A stretch of 64,000 bases of DNA from Ruegeria lacuscaerulensis (GTDB taxonomy: Bacteria; Pseudomonadota; Alphaproteobacteria; Rhodobacterales; Rhodobacteraceae), in the NCBI RefSeq assembly GCF_013033355.1, contig NZ_WQDY01000015.1, positions 1 through 64,000 of the forward strand, in the 5' to 3' direction. The translations under genes and the position numbers were made by a program. Positions 24,820 to 33,578 of this stretch are shown here, in pieces. A model generated the notes under the pieces. The model did not search any database. It had not been told where the DNA came from and worked only from the letters and a program-made list of their open reading frames with translations. Within the stretch, counting starts at the first letter, position 1, and each line of letters opens with the position of its first letter.

Positions 24820-26613
24820 ATGACTGAATTCACCACCCGCCCCGAGATCCGAGGCACGTTTGGCGTCGTCACCTCGACCCATTGGATCGCCTCGGCTGTG
24901 GGCTTTGGCATTCTGGAAAAGGGCGGCAATGCGTTTGACGCCGCCGTCGCCACCGCGATGACACTACAAGTGGTCGAACCCCATCTGAACGGGCCCGCAG
25001 GCGATTTGCCTGCCATTATCCACTCGGCCGAAACTGGCAAAACGCAGGTTCTGTGCGCCCAAGGGCCTGCACCTGCCGCAGCCACGATTGAACATTACAC
25101 AGGGTTGAGCCTGAACCTGATCCCGGGTTCGGGGCTGTTGGCCACAGTCATCCCCGGAGCTTTCGATGGCTGGATGCTTATGCTGCGCGATCACGGCTCG
25201 TTACCGCTGCGGGACGTCATGGAACCTGCCATCGCTTATGCGCGGGATGGTCATCCCGTGCTGCCGCGTGTTGCACATACAATCGACGGGCTCTCAGATT
25301 TTTTTGAAGACGAATGGCCCAGTTCGGCGGAAACCTGGATGCCCGATGGCAAAGCGCCCGAGCCGCACAGTATTTTCGCCAATCCCGATCTGGCGGTGAC
25401 CTATGAGCGAATAGTGACTGATGCCGAAGCCGCGCATGGCGATCGCACTGAACAGATTGATGCCGCCCGACGGGTATGGCGCGAAGGATTCGTCGCCGAT
25501 CGTATTTTCGACTACCTGAGCGACGCCAAGGTCATGGATGTCTCAGGTCAACGCAATGCAGGGGTCATGACCCGTGCTGACATGGCGAATTGGGAGGCGA
25601 CTTACGAGGACACGCTGACCTATGAATACCACGGTTGGACGGTCCACAAGACACATGCCTGGAGCCAGGGTCCGGTCCTTTTGCAAACTTTGGCGATCCT
25701 CAAAGGGATAGAACTTGGATCGATGGACCCGAACGGGGCCGAGTTCGTCCATACAGTGATCGAGGCGATGAAGCTCGCCTATGCCGATCGCGAGGCCTAT
25801 TACGGCGACCCCGATCACAGTGATATTCCAATGGACTATCTGCTGAGCGACGAATACGCCGCGGAACGTCGTGCGATGATTGGCGTAGATGCTTCGCAAG
25901 ACCACCGCCCGGGTCGCGTCCCCGGGTTTGAACATTTGGCGGATGCCTATGTCGCCCGCGCGGCGCAGGACTTTTCGGTCAGAACCGGAGCGAGCGCGGG
26001 CGAGCCGACGATGTCTCACCTGACTGAAAAACGTGGCGATACGGTGCATCTCGATGTGATCGACCGTTGGGGTAATATGGTTGCGGCAACGCCATCGGGA
26101 GGATGGTTGCAAAGCTCTCCGGTCATTCCGGGTCTGGGATTTCCGCTCAATAGCCGGGCACAGATGTTCTGGTTGGAACCCGGCTTGCCGACCTCACTGG
26201 CGCCAGGGCGCAGGCCCCGAACGACACTGACGCCCAGTTTGGCTGAAAAGGGCGGCGTCCAGCTGGTGTTCGGGACGCCTGGCGGAGATCAACAGGATCA
26301 ATGGCAACTGATCTGGTTCCTGCGGTTCGTGCATTTCGGGCTGGAATTGCAGGAATGCATGGACGCGCCGCTGTTCCATTCGACGCATTTCCAGGGGTCA
26401 TTCTACCCGCGCGCCGCAGCGCCCGGTGAGATGATGATCGAGGCAACCTTTGGCGATGCCGTTATTGAGGATCTGCGCGCACGTGGCCACAAGGTCACTG
26501 TGGCTGATCCCTGGACGGTTGGACGCCTGACAGCGGCCTTGCGGGAAAAAGACGGATCAATGCGCGCGGCGGCAACGCCGCGTTTGATGCAAGCCTATGC
26601 GGTAGGACGTTAA
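24820..26613 (+). CDS. ggt: Gamma-glutamyltransferase family protein
   Basis: 597-residue Ntn-hydrolase of the gamma-glutamyltranspeptidase family, made as one chain and expected to self-cleave. The nucleophile is probably the Thr of GDTVHLDVIDRWGNMVAATPSGG (about 407-429), equivalent to the T-T-H start of the small subunit; PSGG and the downstream GTPGGDQQDQWQ fit the oxyanion and Gly-Gly segments. There is no signal peptide, unlike periplasmic Ggt, so it probably acts in the cytoplasm on substrate imported by the preceding ABC system. Well-spaced GGAG before ATG 24820. Glutathione hydrolysis is the default guess; other gamma-glutamyl amides or beta-lactam-acylase-like amidase chemistry are possible. 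Confidence 0.88.
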   Translation: MTEFTTRPEIRGTFGVVTSTHWIASAVGFGILEKGGNAFDAAVATAMTLQVVEPHLNGPAGDLPAIIHSAETGKTQVLCAQGPAPAAATIEHYTGLSLNLIPGSGLLATVIPGAFDGWMLMLRDHGSLPLRDVMEPAIAYARDGHPVLPRVAHTIDGLSDFFEDEWPSSAETWMPDGKAPEPHSIFANPDLAVTYERIVTDAEAAHGDRTEQIDAARRVWREGFVADRIFDYLSDAKVMDVSGQRNAGVMTRADMANWEATYEDTLTYEYHGWTVHKTHAWSQGPVLLQTLAILKGIELGSMDPNGAEFVHTVIEAMKLAYADREAYYGDPDHSDIPMDYLLSDEYAAERRAMIGVDASQDHRPGRVPGFEHLADAYVARAAQDFSVRTGASAGEPTMSHLTEKRGDTVHLDVIDRWGNMVAATPSGGWLQSSPVIPGLGFPLNSRAQMFWLEPGLPTSLAPGRRPRTTLTPSLAEKGGVQLVFGTPGGDQQDQWQLIWFLRFVHFGLELQECMDAPLFHSTHFQGSFYPRAAAPGEMMIEATFGDAVIEDLRARGHKVTVADPWTVGRLTAALREKDGSMRAAATPRLMQAYAVGR

Positions 26614-26614
26614 A

Positions 26615-27364
26615 ATGACCTATTCTTTGATTGCAAAAGACCCAGAAACCGGTGCTATCGGCCTGATTGTGGCCAGCCGCTTTTTTGCCTGTGGTGCGCG
26701 TGTGCCCAATGTTGGTCCGCACTGTGCCATAGCCTCGCAAGCATTCTCAAACCCGGTTTGGGGCACCGAGGGGTTGCGGCGTCTTGAAGCCGGAGAGGCC
26801 GCGCAATCGGTACTGGATGATCTGGTTGCTCGTGATACCGGCCGCGATGCAAGACAAGCGCATCTGATGGATGCGCAGGGCAACTTTGCGGCCTATACCG
26901 GGTCGGCCTGTGTCGAGTGGGCGGGGCACCGGATTGGTCAAACACATTCGGTCGCCGGCAACATGCTGGTTGGGCCAGAGGTTGTGGATGCGACCTTTGA
27001 AACCTATGCCTCTGAAACCGCGCTGCCGTTTCCCGAACGTCTGATGGCCGCGATGGAGGCAGGAGAGCGCGCAGGTGGCGACAAGCGTGGCAAGCAAGCT
27101 GCTTGTCTGGTCATCAATCGGGGCGAGGCACATTCCTGGTTGGATATGCGCAGCGATGACCATGCCGATCCGCTGGCCGAGTTGAGACGCCTCTACGACG
27201 TAGCCGGTGAGCGTTATCTGCATTTCGCCGAGGCGATGCCGAGTGAACGGAACTTCTCGGGCAATCCTGATCGCACCGCATTGGACGCCGCAATTGCCGA
27301 GGCCGAGGCCAAACGTCAGGCTGAAGGACGGGTTAGCCGTTCACTGGCCACCGATCCGGCGTGA
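26615..27364 (+). CDS. DUF1028 family protein
   Basis: 249 residues, family known for an Ntn-hydrolase-like fold, with the conserved opening TYSLIAKDPETGAIGLIVASRFFACGARVP split here by a Cys, GPHCAIASQAFSNPVWG, and VAGNMLVGPEVV. The first residues after Met are TYS, so cleavage after Met1 would expose Thr2 as a possible nucleophile. Function of the family is not established; it often stands beside amidohydrolases and transpeptidases. It begins one base after the ggt stop, so it probably acts on the same substrate or product. Confidence 0.88.
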   Translation: MTYSLIAKDPETGAIGLIVASRFFACGARVPNVGPHCAIASQAFSNPVWGTEGLRRLEAGEAAQSVLDDLVARDTGRDARQAHLMDAQGNFAAYTGSACVEWAGHRIGQTHSVAGNMLVGPEVVDATFETYASETALPFPERLMAAMEAGERAGGDKRGKQAACLVINRGEAHSWLDMRSDDHADPLAELRRLYDVAGERYLHFAEAMPSERNFSGNPDRTALDAAIAEAEAKRQAEGRVSRSLATDPA

Positions 27365-27367
27365 TGC

Positions 27368-28201
27368 ATGGGCGGGGTTGACCTTTCCACAATGGCAACA
27401 CTGGTCGCAATTGCCGCAGCGGCCGGTGTGTTCGGCGGTATTTTGGCCGGGCTGTTGGGGGTTGGAGGCGGGATCGTCATCGTTCCTGCGCTGTACTTTG
27501 CGCTATCGCTGACAGGCAGTGATCCTGCGCTAACCATGCAGGTGGCGGTTGGTACATCGCTGGCCACCATTGTCTTCACTTCGCTGTCTTCAAGTTGGGG
27601 CCACTACAAACGCGGTGCGCTGGACATGGCGCTGCTGAAACGCTGGGCCCCCGCCATTTTGATCGGAGTGGTTATTGGTGGCTTGTTGGGTGGAGTGGTC
27701 AGTGGCTACATCCTTGTTGCTGTCTTTGCTACTGTGGCAGCGTTGGTTGCGTTGGACATGATCTTTCGCAAGCCCGGTGGAGATGGACCTCCGCGCAGCT
27801 TTTCACCACGCGTGTGGGCGGCTACGGGCGTTGCCGCAGGGGGGATATCGGCGATGATGGGCATTGGCGGCGGTACGGTCTGTGTCCCGGTATTGAATTT
27901 TTTGGGTTACGATATCCGTCGTGCCGTCGGTACGTCCGCCGCGATCGGATTTGTCATAGGTCTGCCCGGAGCTTTGATTTATGCGGGCACGGGCCTGGGG
28001 CAAACGGGATTGCCCCCTTTTTCCATCGGCTACGTCAATTTGATTGCCGCCGTGTTGATCATTCCGCTGACGACCAGCTTTGCGCATGTCGGAGTCCGCA
28101 TTGCACACACCATTTCGCAACGTGCGTTACGGCTTGCTTTTGGTGCGTTCCTGATGCTTACGTCCCTGCGCATGTTTTATGACTTGATCGGAGCGTTCTG
28201 A
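27368..28201 (+). CDS. TauE/SafE (TSUP) family membrane transporter
   Basis: 277 residues with about eight helices in two similar halves; glycine-rich GILAGLLGVGGGIVIVPAL (about 19-37) and GGISAMMGIGGGTVCVPVL near 160 are the twin family motifs. Members export sulfite or sulfoacetate, or move other organosulfur anions. It starts 3 bp after the DUF1028 stop. In this context it may rid the cell of a sulfur end product made from the imported compound. The alternative is an import role for a small organic anion. Confidence 0.88.
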   Translation: MGGVDLSTMATLVAIAAAAGVFGGILAGLLGVGGGIVIVPALYFALSLTGSDPALTMQVAVGTSLATIVFTSLSSSWGHYKRGALDMALLKRWAPAILIGVVIGGLLGGVVSGYILVAVFATVAALVALDMIFRKPGGDGPPRSFSPRVWAATGVAAGGISAMMGIGGGTVCVPVLNFLGYDIRRAVGTSAAIGFVIGLPGALIYAGTGLGQTGLPPFSIGYVNLIAAVLIIPLTTSFAHVGVRIAHTISQRALRLAFGAFLMLTSLRMFYDLIGAF

Positions 28202-28203
28202 CC

Positions 28204-28923
28204 TTGGGGACCTGTCCAACAGACACAGAGCTGACCGCAGCATTGCGCGCAGGGATCGAATCCGGCGCGTTCCTAAAAAACGGAAAGCTGCTGCCCGAGC
28301 GAGCCTTGGCCGAGGCGCTGGCCGTAACGCGGGCCCGCATGCGACGTATTCTGGATCGGTTGGAGGAAGACGGTACCGTTTTTCGCAGGCACGGGCAGGG
28401 GACGTTTGTGTCGCCACCACCTGCTGTTGGAGCAAGCCCCTTCCGGGCTGTCGCGGCCAAGGTAATGCCGCGTGATGTCATGGAAGTCCGCTTGGAAATC
28501 GAACCTGCGCTGGCGGCGTTGGCAGCGCAACGCGCCTCGGTCAAAGAGCTGCGAACGCTGGAACAATTGATGCGCGCGACGTTGGATGCGGCGGATACGC
28601 AAGCCTATGGGGTTGCGGACGATGTGTTCCACTACAAGATCGCGGAACTTGCCCACAATCCGTTGTTTCTGACTGTATACGACTCGATCCGAGCGGTCAG
28701 GAAGCAAGCGGAATGGACACAGCAGCGGGAAACGCAATATTCACCGTCGACCCTTACCCGTTTGGGAGAACAACACGAGCAACTGTTCAGCAGCATTGCG
28801 TCACGCGACAGTCAGGCAGCAGCAGAAATCATGCAGTCGCATCTTTTGTCGGTTTCGAATGCCATGCTGCGAGAGAGAACATATGGGCAGACCCAAACCC
28901 TCTCCGATTTGGCTGAAGAGTGA
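28204..28923 (+). CDS. GntR-family regulator (FadR subfamily)
   Basis: 239 residues. Winged helix at about 5-70 (LLPERALAEALAVTRARMRRIL; HGQGTFVSPP closes the wing) and an FCD ligand domain from about 90, with DVFHYKIAELAHN and EQHEQLFSSIASRD carrying metal-site histidines. The start is TTG 28204, 3 bp after the TauE/SafE stop, with GGAG at 28190-28193; no ATG is available before the recognition helix. Last gene of the importer-ggt string, so probably its own regulator. Confidence 0.86.
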   Translation: MGTCPTDTELTAALRAGIESGAFLKNGKLLPERALAEALAVTRARMRRILDRLEEDGTVFRRHGQGTFVSPPPAVGASPFRAVAAKVMPRDVMEVRLEIEPALAALAAQRASVKELRTLEQLMRATLDAADTQAYGVADDVFHYKIAELAHNPLFLTVYDSIRAVRKQAEWTQQRETQYSPSTLTRLGEQHEQLFSSIASRDSQAAAEIMQSHLLSVSNAMLRERTYGQTQTLSDLAEE

Positions 28924-28932
28924 TTTCACGGT

Positions 28933-28978
28933 TTGAACCAGCATGTGATCTCATGGAGATGTGACTTCGCTGGTCCAA
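28933..28978. repeat. Nested inverted repeat between the GntR gene and the OYE gene
   Basis: TTGAACCAGC (28933-28942) pairs with GCTGGTCCAA (28969-28978), one mismatch in ten; inside lies a second perfect dyad ATCTC-atg-GAGAT. As RNA it makes a two-storey hairpin without a U-tract, so a non-canonical terminator or an operator are equally possible. It stands 9 bp after the GntR stop and 64 bp before the next gene. Confidence 0.5.
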
Positions 28979-29042
28979 GATTCATTTAGGATGCGGGCAA
29001 GGCCGAAGCTATTATAATTTACGACCCGTTGGAGTGACATAA

Positions 29043-30179
29043 ATGCCTTCACTTTTCAGCGCCTTTGAATTGCGAGGCGTGACGTTCAAAAACCGTGTTT
29101 CGGTTTCTCCGATGAGTCAGTACCGGGCGCAAGATGGTTTCGCAAACGATTGGCATCTTGTGCATCTGGGGCGGTTTGTGATGGGTGGTGCAGCGCTGGT
29201 TTATGCCGAGGCGACAGCGGTCACGCGCGATGGGCGCCGGACACCGGGCGATCTTGGGTTGTGGGACGACAGCCAAATCGCGCCCTTGGCAAGGATCGCT
29301 GATTTTATAACACGCGAAGGGTCAGTTCCGGGTATCCAACTTAGTCACGCAGGGCGAAAAGCGTCTGAGCGGCGACCTTGGCACGGTGAAACGCCGTTGG
29401 ACGATGAAGACGCGGCAGTTCGCAGCGAACATGCGTGGCCAGCTATGGCGCCGTCTGCGTTGCCTTATGCAGAGGGATGGCCTACGCCGCGCGAAATGTC
29501 AGACGACGATATACAGGCCGTCATCTCAGCTTTTGGGGCAGCAGCCAAGCGGGCCAAAACTGCGGGTTTTAAAGTCATTGAGGTCTATGCCGCGCATGGC
29601 TTTCTGGTGCACCAGTTTCTGTCGCCGATCACCAACCAAAGGCAAGACAAGTGGGGTGGCAACACTGAGAACCGGGCACGTTTTGCGGTCGAGGTCGCGC
29701 GTGAAATCCGTCGGAACTGGCCGGAGGATCTGCCGCTTGCTTTTCGGTTATCTGCCAGTGATTGGATGGACAATGGGCTTACTCCGGAAGACACGGTGGA
29801 CATCGCCATAGCGCTCAAGTCAGCTGGGGTAGACCTTATCGACTGCAGTTCGGGCGGGATCGGAGGTAAGGACCGGCCGCAACGTATGACCATCGAACAC
29901 GGATTTCAGGTGCCGTTCGCAGCGCAGGTACGGTCAGAGGCCAACATTCCGACTATGGCAGTCGGTTTTATTTGGGATGCCGCTGCGTGCGACACGTTGA
30001 TCGACCGCGGAGACGCGGACATGATCGCCCTCGCGCGCGAGTTGCTTGATGATCCGAACTGGCCCTTGCACGCGGCAAGCCAGCTTGGGCGGAACGCTGA
30101 CCATACCTTGTGGCCGGTTGAGTCAGGATGGTGGTTGATGAAACGCGATCGTTTGCTGTCGAAACTCGGTCTGAGATAA
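29043..30179 (+). CDS. NADH:flavin oxidoreductase, Old Yellow Enzyme family (YqjM-like)
   Basis: 378 residues, FMN-dependent TIM barrel. The opening (LFSAFELRGVTFKNRVSVSPM) and EVYAAHGFLVHQFLSPITN, with the His pair that binds the enone oxygen, place it in the YqjM class of ene-reductases. GTFIWDA-type and ALARELLDDPNWP segments hold the phosphate site. GGAG lies 8 nt upstream of ATG 29043; a TATAAT at 29013-29018 is a possible -10 element with no clear -35. It reduces activated C=C bonds; the physiological substrate is unknown, and no link to the importer operon is evident beyond position. Confidence 0.88.
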   Translation: MPSLFSAFELRGVTFKNRVSVSPMSQYRAQDGFANDWHLVHLGRFVMGGAALVYAEATAVTRDGRRTPGDLGLWDDSQIAPLARIADFITREGSVPGIQLSHAGRKASERRPWHGETPLDDEDAAVRSEHAWPAMAPSALPYAEGWPTPREMSDDDIQAVISAFGAAAKRAKTAGFKVIEVYAAHGFLVHQFLSPITNQRQDKWGGNTENRARFAVEVAREIRRNWPEDLPLAFRLSASDWMDNGLTPEDTVDIAIALKSAGVDLIDCSSGGIGGKDRPQRMTIEHGFQVPFAAQVRSEANIPTMAVGFIWDAAACDTLIDRGDADMIALARELLDDPNWPLHAASQLGRNADHTLWPVESGWWLMKRDRLLSKLGLR

Positions 30180-30284
30180 TTTGAATTTTCCGCTTTGGAA
30201 CCCGCGAAACTTCCGTCCGCTGATGTTCCAGCGCTTGTTCTTGAGAAGCACGGACAAGGTTCAGTGAAGCCTCGAAAGGTTGCT

Positions 30285-31097
30285 TTAGATCATTTGATGC
30301 CAAGACGATCGGGGCAATGGCATTCGGGTCGCGATGCTTTCCTGCAGTTGTGCTGCCGTTGACCTCAGGGCGTCAACGACCATTTCTCTTCGGTTGTCGA
30401 TCAGGGCCGTTGCGAAATGAGGAATGGTTAGGGCTGCGATGACCGCTTTGCCCGGAGCATGCCTCACCGGAGCCGAAATCTCGTTGATAGCCTGACTTTC
30501 AGGGCTGCTTAAAGAGACATAGTTCTGAACCTCGCACGCTGCGGCCAGATCAGCGAACTCGTTCAGGTGCTCCTCGCCATGGCCGGGTGAAAGTCTCTCC
30601 AGCAGTTCCAGCCGCGCTTTTTTTGTTTCCAGTTCTGACAGGAAGCAGACCCCGGCTGAGGTTGGGAAGATTGGGCTGTTATACCCGACCTGCACTGTCA
30701 CACCGTAGTTTTGCGAAGACGAAACACTGTTGATAACGACAAGATCGCCGGAGCCGCTGGGCACCCAAAGGTGGTTGGACAGTTCGGTTTCTTCGGCAAG
30801 ACGTTCCATATAGGGTTCGGCCAGTTCGGCGAGTTTGCTGTTATCCGTGCGATCTCCGCCCAACAGCGCCAGTTTACCGGTCAAGCGAAACAAATCGCCT
30901 TCCTGACGCTCAATATATCCGCGCTCTTCCAACACGATCATCATGCGGAAGATTTCGTTTTTTGAACGCCCAATTCCCTGCGCCAATTGTGACAGGGTGG
31001 GAAAGACATCCGAAAGCGACAAAAACTCTAGAATATCCAGCCCTTTTTCCAAGGCGGGAGCCGAGTATTTCTGAAGCTTGGTCTTTTCTTCGGACAT
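30285..31097 (-). CDS. IclR-family transcriptional regulator
   Basis: 270 residues: N-terminal winged helix (about 12-75, ALEKGLDILEFL then LSQLAQGIGRSKNEIFRMM) and a C-terminal effector domain (about 90-255) with GYNSPIFPTSAGVCFLSEL and NEISAPVRHAPGKAVIAAL, the family's ligand-pocket segments. AAAGGAAA precedes the ATG. It lies on the same strand 115 bp downstream of the sugar-binding-protein gene and probably regulates that importer. Convergent with the OYE gene across 105 bp. Confidence 0.9.
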   Translation of the reverse strand: MSEEKTKLQKYSAPALEKGLDILEFLSLSDVFPTLSQLAQGIGRSKNEIFRMMIVLEERGYIERQEGDLFRLTGKLALLGGDRTDNSKLAELAEPYMERLAEETELSNHLWVPSGSGDLVVINSVSSSQNYGVTVQVGYNSPIFPTSAGVCFLSELETKKARLELLERLSPGHGEEHLNEFADLAAACEVQNYVSLSSPESQAINEISAPVRHAPGKAVIAALTIPHFATALIDNRREMVVDALRSTAAQLQESIATRMPLPRSSWHQMI

Positions 31098-31212
31098 CGG
31101 GTTTCCTTTTTATCGGTGCTTTCTCAAAAAAAGACCGCAGGGGCGCAAGCCCCTGCGTGTCCGGTCGACCATCCCGACAGGGAGGAGAAAGGGTGCCGAC
31201 CTGAACAGTCTT

Positions 31213-32169
31213 TTATAGACCGTTCTTTTTCAGGACTTCACCAGCGTTCTCAGAGGTGATCGCTTCGGTGCCCATAACAACCGATTTCGGTACTTCTTCA
31301 CCTTTCAAGTGCTTCAGTGCCTGACGCAGGCCTTCTGCACCGGGGGTCGGGTACAGGAAGGTGGCCGACAGTTCGCCGTTTGCAACCCAGGTCACGCCTT
31401 CGCCGGGCAGAGCGTCAACACCGATGAAGATGATGTCGTCCGCACGACCAGCATCTTTGGCGGCCAGATATGCGCCATAGGCCATGGGGTCGTTGTGACC
31501 ATAAACCATTGAGATGTCTTCGTAGTTGCGCAGGGCGGTCGACATGATGTCATATGCCTGATCCTGCTTCCAGTCGCCCGACTGCTGATCCAGCAGGAAG
31601 GTTACGCCGTCTTCGCCTTCAAAGGCTTCGTGGAAACCGTTGGCACGGTCATGTGCGGCTTGCGTACCCAGACCACCCCAGATTTCAACGATGGTGCCTT
31701 TGGCGCTACCTGCACCGCCCAACTGCTCAACCGCGAATTTACCAGCTTCACGACCGATCAGTTCGTTGTCGCCGCCAACCCACTGAACGAATTTGTCGGT
31801 GTCGACGTTACGGTCCAGAACAAAGACGGGGATACCCGCGTCGGTTGCCTGCTCGACCACGCCGGTCAGGCCAGCGGATTCTTTCGGCGAGATCAGGATC
31901 GCGTCGACTTCCTGACGGATGAAGTTTTCAACGTCTGCAACCTGCTTTTCCGTGCGGTCGTTGGCGTCTGCGATGATCAGCTCGACATTGTCGTGCAGGT
32001 CCGCTTCGGCGCGCAGGTCTTTGTTGAACTGGACGCGCCAGGGTTCAACCGTCGTAACTTGCGAGAAACCTATCACATAGTTGTCAGCGGCCAGTACCAT
32101 GGATGCCGAAAACGAGGTTACGAGCGCGGTGGCGGCCATCAGGCCCTTGCCAAATGTTCTTCTTTTCAT
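31213..32169 (-). CDS. Sugar ABC transporter substrate-binding protein (RbsB family)
   Basis: 318 residues. Signal peptide about 1-28 (SMVLAAD), then a periplasmic-binding-protein fold of the ribose/galactose type (YVIGFSQVTTVEPWRVQFNKD; FVLDRNVDTDKFVQWVGGDN; VYGHNDPMAYGAYLAAKDAG). AAGGAGT precedes the ATG. Last of the three importer genes on the minus strand, an order (ATPase, permease, receptor) seen in several Rhodobacterales sugar operons. The sugar cannot be told: ribose, xylose, galactose or a polyol are all possible. Confidence 0.92.
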   Translation of the reverse strand: MKRRTFGKGLMAATALVTSFSASMVLAADNYVIGFSQVTTVEPWRVQFNKDLRAEADLHDNVELIIADANDRTEKQVADVENFIRQEVDAILISPKESAGLTGVVEQATDAGIPVFVLDRNVDTDKFVQWVGGDNELIGREAGKFAVEQLGGAGSAKGTIVEIWGGLGTQAAHDRANGFHEAFEGEDGVTFLLDQQSGDWKQDQAYDIMSTALRNYEDISMVYGHNDPMAYGAYLAAKDAGRADDIIFIGVDALPGEGVTWVANGELSATFLYPTPGAEGLRQALKHLKGEEVPKSVVMGTEAITSENAGEVLKKNGL

Positions 32170-32254
32170 AGTCTACTCCTTAGTCATGATGCGGGTTTCT
32201 CCAATGTTCCCGCGTTCTGATTGCTCTGACCTATTGTCCACCAAGACCTTCAGG

Positions 32255-33538
32255 TCAGAGCCTCCTCCCTCTGCCCAGGCGCTCTTTCGCCATGACAAAG
32301 ATCTCTTCAAATCGCCCTTCCTGAAGCAGGACGGCGACCACGATGATGATGCCCTTCAGCACCAGCTGCGTGTTACTGTCGATGTTGTTCAATTGCAGGA
32401 TATTGCTGAGGAAACCAAAGATCAGTACCCCAACGAACGTTCCCATGATTGCGCCGCGCCCACCCATCAGGCTGGTACCGCCGATGACAACGGCCGCAAT
32501 TGCATCCAGTTCCAAGCCAAGACCCGCATCTGGTTTACCCTGACGGAACTGCGCCACATAGAGCACCCCGGCCAGCGCGGACAGACCACCCGCCAGCGCA
32601 TAGGTGATGATCTTGTTGCGGCCCACATTGATGCCCGCCAGACGCGCGGCCTCTTCATTGCCACCGATGGCCATCAGATAGCTGCCGAAGGTGGTGAAGC
32701 GTGTGACGAGGAAGAATACCAGCAACACACCCAGAAAGAACAGGCCCGGTACAGGGACGACGCCCCACAACAGTTCACGCAGCACTTCAAAATTTTCGGT
32801 CGCATTCGACCCAGTATAGACCGGATACACGGCCGTATCCTGCCCGGCGATCACGCGGGCCAGACCCAGCGCGCCCACCATCATCGCCAGCGTCACAATA
32901 AAGGGCTGCAGACGGCCATATACGATCAGCGCGCCGTTCACCGTGCCCATCACGGCACCAATGCAGGGCACCACGATCAGCACTGCCAAAACGCCGAATT
33001 TAGGCATCACCTGACCGGCCAGCCAGACCATTACACCGATGGCAATGGCGGCGGCGACCAGACGGCTCAGCATCCGCGAGGGCGCGCTGTCTGTCGGGTT
33101 GTCCGAGCTGCGGCTCAGGTTGTTTTGCACGAAATAGATCAGCGCTGCGATACAGACGAATAGTACGATCCCCGTGGCCGGAACCCCGAAATAGCTGGCA
33201 GCCGTCCAGCCTTCCTGCGTCAGCAGCATTGCGCAGATCACGGTTCCCAGCGCCATGACCGAGCCCACGGACAAGTCGATTCCGGCAATAAAAATCACCA
33301 TGGTCATGCCCACGGCGACAATCCCTGTAACCGAAACCTGACGTAGAATGTCGGTCAGGTTGCCCAACGACAGAAAGATGTTGTTGCCTTTGGACGACAA
33401 CGGCGAGGTCAACGCCCCAAACAGGATCAGAGCGAACAGGCCCCAATATAGTTTGGTCTTGCCCAAAAGGCGCATTAACGTCGCCGCGCTGGGGCGTTCG
33501 GGTTTCACTGTCGGGCTATTGGGTTCCATAACGGTCAT
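32255..33538 (-). CDS. Sugar ABC transporter permease (RbsC/XylH family)
   Basis: 427 residues with about ten membrane helices. The family signatures LSVGSVMALGTV and GGTSLMGGRGAIMGTFVG are present. It is longer than RbsC (about 320) and closer to XylH/GguB in length, with a cytoplasmic or periplasmic insert near 155-190 (QNNLSRSSDNPTDSAPSR). 40 bp downstream of the ATPase gene. No strong ribosome site: AGAGAAA precedes ATG 33538, and an in-frame ATG at 33529 is possible. Confidence 0.91.
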   Translation of the reverse strand: MTVMEPNSPTVKPERPSAATLMRLLGKTKLYWGLFALILFGALTSPLSSKGNNIFLSLGNLTDILRQVSVTGIVAVGMTMVIFIAGIDLSVGSVMALGTVICAMLLTQEGWTAASYFGVPATGIVLFVCIAALIYFVQNNLSRSSDNPTDSAPSRMLSRLVAAAIAIGVMVWLAGQVMPKFGVLAVLIVVPCIGAVMGTVNGALIVYGRLQPFIVTLAMMVGALGLARVIAGQDTAVYPVYTGSNATENFEVLRELLWGVVPVPGLFFLGVLLVFFLVTRFTTFGSYLMAIGGNEEAARLAGINVGRNKIITYALAGGLSALAGVLYVAQFRQGKPDAGLGLELDAIAAVVIGGTSLMGGRGAIMGTFVGVLIFGFLSNILQLNNIDSNTQLVLKGIIIVVAVLLQEGRFEEIFVMAKERLGRGRRL

Positions 33539-33578
33539 GTCTTTTCTCTGGTTGGGCCAGTTCTAACGGTGTGTGCAG

